This document shows positions 29,667 to 35,837 of a stretch of 35,837 nt of DNA, piece by piece. The translations under genes were made by a program, and so were the position numbers. How positions within the stretch are numbered: the stretch's first letter is position 1; every line of letters begins with the position of its first letter. The stretch lies in the IMG/VR virus record IMGVR_UViG_3300050166_000072, positions 1-35,837 of that record; one strand, 5' to 3'. Source of the DNA: a virus. The notes beneath the pieces are model-generated. The model saw only the letters and a program-made list of their open reading frames with translations. It searched no databases and was not told the origin of the DNA.

Positions 29667-30120
29667 GGTTGAATATAATAAACTAATTGTGTTAATGCTG
29701 CCACCATTTCTAAGGAAAGCAAAACTTATAGGATATATTCAAGCTCTTGTAGCTCCTATTGATACTTTATATTATAAATGGACTCTTTTAAGAAAAGATA
29801 ATTTATATAAAGTTCATCATAACGGGCAAATATGTTATTTAAAAAAAGTCCTTAATGATAAATTAGACCCAAGTCTACGCAGAATATACATTGTTAATGG
29901 TAATCGATATAAACGTGAGTATCTCTATACTAGGCCTGAGAATAGACCTAGATATTTGGGAACCCTTTTTCTGAATCGAAATTCAGACTATGCTGATACG
30001 GGAGTCGATTTTATTGTAATTGCACCAAAAGAGATTATTAATTCATCACCCTATGAGCTAAGAGTTTTAATTGACTTTTATAAACTGGGTGGTAAACGAT
30101 ATAAAGTAGAAGAATTATGA
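29656..30120 (+). CDS. Baseplate/tail protein in the gpI position
   Basis: 154 residues from ATG 29656, preferred over 29617 because it gives an ordinary short overlap with the preceding stop. It contains LPPFLRKAKLIGYIQALVAPIDTL, which recalls the N-terminus of gpI/gp48-like proteins that follow gpJ. The rest is strand-rich. Moderate support. Confidence 0.55.
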   Translation: MWYKVEYNKLIVLMLPPFLRKAKLIGYIQALVAPIDTLYYKWTLLRKDNLYKVHHNGQICYLKKVLNDKLDPSLRRIYIVNGNRYKREYLYTRPENRPRYLGTLFLNRNSDYADTGVDFIVIAPKEIINSSPYELRVLIDFYKLGGKRYKVEEL

Positions 30121-30926
30121 ATTTATTAAAATTTTTGCAAAGAGTTGGCTTCCCGATGGACGTTAATGTGCTTGACAATATGCAAAAAGCATACCAGCTA
30201 TTTAATGGACTTGGCGCTTTGGCCGGGGATTTATCCATTATTAAAGGCTGTGAGCTTACAGGAAGTACGGTGAGCAACGGCATTGTGTACATTAATGGCG
30301 AAGTACTGGAGTTTAGATCTGGTATTGTTTCTGAAAATGTGATTATTGTAGAAGAAAAAGAAACCGCAGAGTTTGAAAATACAGAAATTCACGAAATTCA
30401 TTATGTGCGTTATGCCACTTTTGGGGAGGCGACTACAAGCTATCCATGGGCGAATTTTAAACGCGCTTTTCCTACTAAGGAAATTGCGGGAGCTTTACAG
30501 AATAAAGCAGAAGCCTCGGTTGTGTCTGCCTTGATTGAAAGATTAATTACTCTCGAAACTAAATTAGCAACAATTGCTACGGGAGCAGAAGTCAATGTTC
30601 CTATTGATTGGGATGCAACTGAAGGGGATGGGGTAATTTTGAATAAACCCATAATTGTATCTCCTTTTTTATATAAAGGGACATTTTCTGTTGGAGATGT
30701 GGCAGCTCCTGGAGCTGATACTACGCTAACAATTCCTATTCAAGACGTGGGAACTTCAAACTATGTGGTTGTTGGATCGCTTGTTTCTAGAGCTAGCGTA
30801 CTTGTAGATAACGATGTTTGGTGGATTACCAAAAATCCTAGCCCTACCTCTTTCCAATTATCTCTTCGTGAAGCGGCTAATGGAACGCAAAATTTAGAAT
30901 TTAGATACGCATTAATAGCACTATAA
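30117..30926 (+). CDS. Tail fibre-associated or baseplate-plug protein
   Basis: 269 residues. N-terminal helical region, then a beta-rich region including GSTVSNGIVYINGEVLEF. Residues about 140-160 form a coiled coil before the C-terminal strand-rich domain. No family is firmly recognised; its place between wedge and fibre genes suggests a fibre connector. Confidence 0.5.
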   Translation: MNLLKFLQRVGFPMDVNVLDNMQKAYQLFNGLGALAGDLSIIKGCELTGSTVSNGIVYINGEVLEFRSGIVSENVIIVEEKETAEFENTEIHEIHYVRYATFGEATTSYPWANFKRAFPTKEIAGALQNKAEASVVSALIERLITLETKLATIATGAEVNVPIDWDATEGDGVILNKPIIVSPFLYKGTFSVGDVAAPGADTTLTIPIQDVGTSNYVVVGSLVSRASVLVDNDVWWITKNPSPTSFQLSLREAANGTQNLEFRYALIAL

Positions 30927-30928
30927 TT

Positions 30929-31846
30929 ATGGCAAATTTAAATACAATTAAAAACTGGTTTAAAACCGGTTCAAAACCTACCCAACAGCAGTTCTCAGAC
31001 ACTTGGGATAGTTTTTGGCATAAGTATGATAATATCCCTGTGGCCAAGATTGATGGAGTTGACAATTTGCTCAATCAAAAAGCAAATAAAAGTGTGGTGG
31101 ATAATCATTTGACTGATTCCAATGCACATGCTGAAAAATTTAGTACTAAAGAAGATAAATCTAAAAAGGGACAAGCCGGAGGCTATGCGCCTTTAGATGA
31201 ATTTGTAAAAATTGCTGCCGACTATTTACTAATTGTTGATGACTTAGTTACAGGTGGAACCGATAGAATTTTATCCGCGCAACAGGGCGTTGAGTTGCAA
31301 TCTCAGATCAATCAAATTAATGTATTGTTAGAATCTAATGATGTTAATCTTGATAATGTTCAAGAACTAGTAGATGCAATAAAAACTATTCAAACATCAT
31401 TACAAACTATTTTAATTAATGATTTAACTACGGGTGGCGTTACAAAAGCGCTTACAGCTGAACAGGGATTAGTTTTAAAGCAATTAATTGACTTAAAGGT
31501 GTCACCCACACAATTGCAACAAGTGGCCAGGCCGTATAAAGTTTATACTGCAGTAATGTCTCAATCAGGTACTAATGCGCCACAGGCTACTATTCTTGAA
31601 AACACTATTGGCGAAATTATTTGGTCTAGAGTCTCTGCCGGGATATATAGAGGGACACTAGCGTCAGGATTTACCTTTGATAAAATGGCTTTATTTTATG
31701 GAGCTACTGCAAATCTAAATTCAGGGCACATATTCACAATATACAGGGAAGATTATAATAATTTAATAATCAGAACTTCAAATCAATATGCAACTGCAGA
31801 TGGAAATTTTTTACCTAACACAATAGAAATTCGAATTTATGACTAA
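30929..31846 (+). CDS. Tail fibre protein with repeated DLTTGG motif
   Basis: 305 residues. The N-terminus (ANLNTIKNWFKTGSKPTQQQF) is typical of Bacteroidota phage fibres. Two repeats occur, DDLVTGGTDRILSAQQGVEL and NDLTTGGVTKALTAEQGLVL, a common fibre shaft motif. The C-terminal part from about 215 is beta-rich and may be a knob or binding domain. The stop overlaps the holin-like gene. Confidence 0.75.
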   Translation: MANLNTIKNWFKTGSKPTQQQFSDTWDSFWHKYDNIPVAKIDGVDNLLNQKANKSVVDNHLTDSNAHAEKFSTKEDKSKKGQAGGYAPLDEFVKIAADYLLIVDDLVTGGTDRILSAQQGVELQSQINQINVLLESNDVNLDNVQELVDAIKTIQTSLQTILINDLTTGGVTKALTAEQGLVLKQLIDLKVSPTQLQQVARPYKVYTAVMSQSGTNAPQATILENTIGEIIWSRVSAGIYRGTLASGFTFDKMALFYGATANLNSGHIFTIYREDYNNLIIRTSNQYATADGNFLPNTIEIRIYD

Positions 31847-32069
31847 GATAAAATCATTTATAAAACGTCACTGGGCATTACTAGGCTGGCTAACTTGTTT
31901 CGCGGTTAATAATATTTATGGAATTTTAGAGGATTCTGGTTTAAGCCCTGCTCAAATAGAAATAGTCAAAGGCCTTGGCGCGGCTTTTTATGCCTACTAC
32001 TGGACGAGCAAACATAACATTAATGTTGCTACAAAAAAATTAAAAACAGATGCAAAAAATAACGATTGA
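31839..32069 (+). CDS. Holin-like small membrane protein
   Basis: 76 residues with two hydrophobic segments (about 11-28 and 45-57) and a charged, lysine-rich C-terminus. The size and topology fit a holin, which would pierce the inner membrane at lysis. It lies among fibre genes, 11 kb away from the candidate endolysin. The call rests only on topology. Confidence 0.5.
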   Translation: MTKIKSFIKRHWALLGWLTCFAVNNIYGILEDSGLSPAQIEIVKGLGAAFYAYYWTSKHNINVATKKLKTDAKNND

Positions 32070-32364
32070 TCCATCGATTGCTGTTGAGCTTAATGTCGAT
32101 AGTTTGTCAGTTGATGAGCTTGTAAAAATTGTTTTTGAAGGTTCGGCTAATTGGACAGGAAATTATCAGGTTAAAATCTATAATTCAAGTGCTAAAAATA
32201 CAGTCATCACACCTAGTGATGCTTTAACTGTTGCCGGTAAAGTAATGACATGGACTATCCAGCCAAAAGAACAGGGACTGAGCGATAATAATTATTATTA
32301 CGAGCTGTCAGAAACAGAATCTAAAAGAGTTGTGTTTAAAGGCGCTTTGGTAATCAAGAAATAA
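32050..32364 (+). CDS. Small beta-rich tail accessory protein
   Basis: 104 residues, strands alternating in an Ig-like way (VELNVDSLSVDELVKIVFEG, NYQVKIYNSS, KGALVIKK). It begins inside the holin-like gene. It is likely a tail or fibre accessory; no family recognised. Confidence 0.5.
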   Translation: MQKITIDPSIAVELNVDSLSVDELVKIVFEGSANWTGNYQVKIYNSSAKNTVITPSDALTVAGKVMTWTIQPKEQGLSDNNYYYELSETESKRVVFKGALVIKK

Positions 32365-32365
32365 G

Positions 32366-32587
32366 ATGCAAGTAGAAATTAGAACCATTGGACAAGCTAA
32401 TACCGTAAGTATTAGCTGCAGCAAGCCTGAGATAATACAAGTATTAGAGATTGAGCCTATACATGTGACATTATCACTTACTAAGGATGGTATTGATGGC
32501 AAAGATGGCAAAAATGCGGACCTATCCATTCTAGGCAACTACGAGCGTGATTTTGCACAAGATTTTTTAATGGCACTTAATACTTAG
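32366..32587 (+). CDS. Small tail accessory with collagen-like linker
   Basis: 73 residues. A short G-x-x run (DGIDGKDGKNAD) precedes a C-terminal GNYERDFAQDFLMALNT segment that resembles the end of the gene at 32801. It may be an adaptor that attaches a fibre. Confidence 0.5.
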   Translation: MQVEIRTIGQANTVSISCSKPEIIQVLEIEPIHVTLSLTKDGIDGKDGKNADLSILGNYERDFAQDFLMALNT

Positions 32588-32591
32588 AAAA

Positions 32592-32804
32592 ATGAAACAC
32601 TTCAAAGAAGCTACCGAAATTTTTGAAAAAATAGTAAATTATTGTGATGTCGACAATGATAAAGAGGAAGTATCTGAAATTCTTAAGGAAAAAGGAATTA
32701 CAGTAGAATCAATCGCTAAGGATATAGAAACTGGAGTCAATAGCGGTTATTCAGTTGACGAACAAATGGCTATAATTAATCTAATAATTAAAAAATTGAT
32801 ATGA
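32592..32804 (+). CDS. Small hypothetical protein
   Basis: 70 residues, acidic and helical, four bases after the preceding stop, and overlapping the next start by 4 bases. No motif recognised; a tail assembly factor is possible from position. Confidence 0.45.
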   Translation: MKHFKEATEIFEKIVNYCDVDNDKEEVSEILKEKGITVESIAKDIETGVNSGYSVDEQMAIINLIIKKLI

Positions 32805-33307
32805 CACACGAAGACAGAATAGTAGCACTAGCGGTTCAAGCGGCTAACATAATAAAAGCAGTAAATGCAAAGATTGGCAACATAGCTAATTTATCGACTA
32901 CTGATAAAACAAGCATTGTTGCAGCTCTAAACGAGTTGAAATCGAATATCATTGCTTTACCAGCGCCAAGCTCGGTAATTGATGATGCAACAGCTAGTTT
33001 GACAAAGACATATAGCTCAACTAAAATCACTTCGTTGATTACAACGGCAGTGGCTAATCTAATCAATGGAGCAGGTTCTGATAGTGATACGTTAAAAGAA
33101 CTTGCAGATAAGATTGTGGCTTTGGCGCAAACGGATACTGGTTTAGTTTCGGTTGCATTGGCGCAGTCTTTCACAGACGTGCAAAAAGCACAGGCAAGGA
33201 CAAATATCGGAGCTGCATCGGCTACCGATTTAGCTACTTTAGTGACTAGCATTGGCAACACTGATAGAGACTTTGTAGCCGATTTTAACACGGCTTATTT
33301 AGCATAA
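32801..33307 (+). CDS. Short fibre protein
   Basis: 168 residues. N-terminal coiled coil (HEDRIVALAVQAANIIKAVN), then the familiar fibre phrase NLSTTDKTSIVAALNEL, then SFTDVQKAQARTNIGAA and a C-terminal DRDFVADFNTAYLA. Repeats of these phrases are typical of side-fibre segments. It is read just before the next fibre-like genes. Confidence 0.6.
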   Translation: MTHEDRIVALAVQAANIIKAVNAKIGNIANLSTTDKTSIVAALNELKSNIIALPAPSSVIDDATASLTKTYSSTKITSLITTAVANLINGAGSDSDTLKELADKIVALAQTDTGLVSVALAQSFTDVQKAQARTNIGAASATDLATLVTSIGNTDRDFVADFNTAYLA

Positions 33308-33308
33308 A

Positions 33309-33608
33309 ATGAGTTTAGAAACTAGAATAGCATCAGTTATCAGTCACATCGCTTCTTTAATGAAAGCAATGGCAATTTCTATTGACAAAAAAGCCAATAA
33401 AGAAAACTGGTTTACCCTAGTTTCAGGCTTTTTATCAATCGAAAAACTGCCAGACATTGCTACGGGTAGAGTGGCAAAATACACCTATCCAGGTGGAGCT
33501 ATTCGCTACCGATTCATTGCCAATGATAAAAGCGAAGATAGTTTCTATACAACTTATAATAACGGATTACTAACGGGGCTAACAGCCAGTAAAAAAATAA
33601 CATTGTAA
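33309..33608 (+). CDS. Short fibre-like protein
   Basis: 99 residues. The first 25 (ETRIASVISHIASLMKAMAIS) resemble the N-terminus of the preceding gene, suggesting duplication. The rest, from about 45, is a beta-rich domain ending GLLTGLTASKKITL. Probably a fibre tip or plug. No family recognised. Confidence 0.5.
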   Translation: MSLETRIASVISHIASLMKAMAISIDKKANKENWFTLVSGFLSIEKLPDIATGRVAKYTYPGGAIRYRFIANDKSEDSFYTTYNNGLLTGLTASKKITL

Positions 33609-33609
33609 A

Positions 33610-35837
33610 ATGGCAATATCATACGCATCGTCAACACTCACACTTACTGGAGGCACATCAGGTTCTAGATTGACGCCTAATAACATCATTAGTGATGCAA
33701 CAGCATTTTCTGTTGGCTCTACTTATGCCGTTGGGGCTATTATGAAGTACAATGCTGGGGGCGGTCTTGGTACTGCTCTTTATAGATGTTCGACTGCTGT
33801 AACTGTTGCAGGGGCTTTTAATGCTGGAAATTGGACGTTGGTTGCATACATCCAAGGTAGTAATAGCATTTGGCTTGAAAGTGGGATTGTAATTTCTGCA
33901 TCGTATGTTGACGATAACTGGACATACTATTGTGCTTCTGGGCTTGTATATGCTGGAAATGGCTGTGACTGGACAACTGGTTCTTCTTTAAACCAGAAAA
34001 ATAACATTGGATTTACAGTTATCTACACAGGTTCTGGGCTTTCAGCTGGCGGAACAAACGTGCTTATAGGTACAACAGGTATAGTAAACTGGAATAATAA
34101 TAGGTTTGCTTCTCCTGTTGGTGCGAATAAAGGGGTCTTATTGGTGTCACAGATGATGACAGGAGTAATAAGTAACTGCCTCTTAACTTATGGGGAGAAT
34201 CAGATGGTAGATGCTCCGCTTATTGCTAAGAGTAACATATCTGCAATCCGAACAAACCTGACTATTAACCCAACTAATTTTGTAGGTCTAACCCACTCTG
34301 GACTTTATGAAGGTAATTTCGTCGACAATAAAATAGGAGTATTAACAGCTACAGCAAGTAGTGCTGTTGTTTCAGGAACGAAATATATAGTTGCTACGCT
34401 AGGAACAGCGACACTTGCTAACTGGCAAACATTATTCAACACACTTACCGTAATGCCTTCAATAGGCGACGTAATAACTGCCACAGCAAGTGGAACTATT
34501 GCAGGGTCTGCGACACTGAAATCATATAGAGCATTGTCAAAATACACTCCAGATACACCCGCAGATAATACAAGGGGTATAGGTTTTATTGGTAGTGATA
34601 GCTTTCAGTTCTTTGAGGATTTGGTTGTTCCTACAGGATTCAACTTCGCAACACAAATAAAGGCTTATTTTGATGGATTCTCGGGTTATTTTACACGACT
34701 TGTAAACATTACCACAAAGCAAGGGGCAAGCCTTCTATCTGGTGTGAAAATAAGAACGGTAAACACTTCTGATAGTTCTCAAGCCTCTCTCGACGCTACT
34801 GTTTCTGGAGTAGTAAGCAAGCAGATGCTTATATATTTTGGCAATAGAGTTGGCGGTGGTTCGTATATACCATTGCAAAACGCTAAGAACTATACAGCCA
34901 AATCGTTTTTATTCCGCAGAAAAGACCTTGTTGAGTCGACATATACAGCGGATATGACTATCAATGGAGTGGAACTCACGCAATTTATGTCTAACGACAC
35001 CTATTATACAACCGACCAATCAACGAACCTAGCAGATATAACATTCACAGTTGTTGCGAATGCAATCACGGCGATGACTATCAATGCTGCAATGACTATT
35101 GATAGATGTTGGGATATTACAAAAACCTATCTTGAATCTAATATGGCAGTTGTTAATCCTTTTTCGGCAAACGGAAAAGAGATGGGTTTTGGTTCTATTC
35201 CGGTAACAGGGGTTGAGAAGTTAACAGCAGGAACTAAGCTTACTTCTATTGCTTCGACTGGAACCGCAACAGCTAACGGCACTCTTGCTACCATCACGAT
35301 TAATGGTAACGTAAGCCAAGCTACTCCAACTAACTTATCTAACGTAGTCATTGGCGGCAATCTAGTCTACAACACTAACACTGATATAGTAGTTACCTTG
35401 AATAGCTGTACCATTTCAGGAACGGTTAGCAACGCAGGTACGGGTAATGTTAAGCTGAACCTAGTTAACTCAACAGTTAATACTAGTACAAGAGTAGTTG
35501 CTCAATATCCAATAACTATTACAGATGCTGGTAACAATCTATTTTCAACGCAGATATGGGTGTATAATAGTGCTGGCAATATTGTAGAAGATACAGGATT
35601 CAATAGCTTAATTCAATCTAAAACAGTCTATATGCCAGTGGGTGGTAGTTTGCGCGTGTATAGCCAAGCGTATGGCTACCAATCAAAAATCACCAATACA
35701 TCGGCTACAGCTTCGACTTTGGTAATCACGCACATTCCTGAGACCTTAGTAGATACGGCTTTGAATGCGGCCACTAGAAACACAGTGGCTGGTTATTTTT
35801 CGTCTATTGTTGAAAATTCTCTTTTGTACGTAGAAGT
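33610..35837 (+). CDS. Large fibre or receptor-binding protein, 3' end missing
   Basis: Open from ATG 33610 to the window end, more than 740 residues, with no stop. The start contains SVGSTYAVGAIMKYN and LYRCSTAVTVAGAFNAGNWT, a carbohydrate-binding-like motif found in phage fibres. Most of the rest is a serine-, threonine-, asparagine- and glycine-rich beta structure, as in parallel beta-helix fibres and adhesins. A repeated T-A-T-A-S-G/S phrase (near 34345 and 34480) supports that. It probably makes the receptor-binding tip. Confidence 0.75.
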   Translation, partial: MAISYASSTLTLTGGTSGSRLTPNNIISDATAFSVGSTYAVGAIMKYNAGGGLGTALYRCSTAVTVAGAFNAGNWTLVAYIQGSNSIWLESGIVISASYVDDNWTYYCASGLVYAGNGCDWTTGSSLNQKNNIGFTVIYTGSGLSAGGTNVLIGTTGIVNWNNNRFASPVGANKGVLLVSQMMTGVISNCLLTYGENQMVDAPLIAKSNISAIRTNLTINPTNFVGLTHSGLYEGNFVDNKIGVLTATASSAVVSGTKYIVATLGTATLANWQTLFNTLTVMPSIGDVITATASGTIAGSATLKSYRALSKYTPDTPADNTRGIGFIGSDSFQFFEDLVVPTGFNFATQIKAYFDGFSGYFTRLVNITTKQGASLLSGVKIRTVNTSDSSQASLDATVSGVVSKQMLIYFGNRVGGGSYIPLQNAKNYTAKSFLFRRKDLVESTYTADMTINGVELTQFMSNDTYYTTDQSTNLADITFTVVANAITAMTINAAMTIDRCWDITKTYLESNMAVVNPFSANGKEMGFGSIPVTGVEKLTAGTKLTSIASTGTATANGTLATITINGNVSQATPTNLSNVVIGGNLVYNTNTDIVVTLNSCTISGTVSNAGTGNVKLNLVNSTVNTSTRVVAQYPITITDAGNNLFSTQIWVYNSAGNIVEDTGFNSLIQSKTVYMPVGGSLRVYSQAYGYQSKITNTSATASTLVITHIPETLVDTALNAATRNTVAGYFSSIVENSLLYVE

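Noticed and set aside
32836-33291. 151-residue minus-strand ORF
   Set aside because: Shadow of the plus-strand short-fibre gene, alanine- and valine-rich from codon complement.

Overview
This window is most of a Mu-like (transposable, contractile-tailed) prophage in an AT-rich member of the Bacteroidota, most likely a flavobacterium. The host assignment rests on TAnnTTTG-type promoter boxes in front of several genes, start sites with little Shine-Dalgarno signal, lipoboxes of the S-C type and the low GC content. The phage assignment rests on a DDE transposase followed by an HTH plus AAA+ MuB-like ATPase, a DUF3164-like protein, a terminase/DUF935 portal/MuF/gpG head cluster, and a sheath, tube, chaperone, tape measure and baseplate cluster. 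The right end of the phage is not in the window: the last gene, a large fibre-like protein, runs off the end. The exact left end could not be fixed.

Layout. 1-668: non-coding AT-rich flank with two terminators and several short direct repeats. 669-1470: two small membrane proteins and an XRE-type repressor. 1471-1580: a compact switch with two similar 19-bp dyads and opposing promoter boxes. 1581-10770 (+): the early operon, with a Ner/Cro-like protein, the transposase, MuB, a second P-loop ATPase, a DUF3164-like protein, many small proteins (several with zinc-binding Cys patterns), a tRNA-like element with no anticodon stem, a DUF4406 protein and a replication-protein-like fragment. One small gene with its own promoter box lies on the opposite strand just before the transposase. 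10784-11622: terminators, a BamE-like lipoprotein with its own promoter box, and a small HTH-like protein that could be the late activator.

Late genes form two divergent blocks, unlike the single-direction late region of phage Mu. Reading leftward from 17923 to 11613 are small terminase, large terminase, portal, MuF head protein with a nuclease-toxin-like tail, gpG-type morphogenesis protein and a tail-completion-like protein. Reading rightward from 18100 are head protease/scaffold, major capsid, a lysis cassette (DUF5675 plus a lipoprotein with a C-terminal membrane anchor), tail sheath, tail tube, tail assembly chaperone with a -1 frameshift extension, tape measure, baseplate genes, and a long run of small fibre and accessory genes with a holin-like protein. 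An 11-bp perfect inverted repeat sits in the divergent promoter region.

The most interesting points are the tRNA-like element, the MuF protein with a toxin-like C-terminus and the slippery A-run that could fuse it to the portal, the textbook -1 slippery site in the tail chaperone, the signal-peptide-like N-terminus on the capsid ORF, and the candidate one-gene spanin. Family names come from recalled sequence motifs and gene order only; no database search was run.
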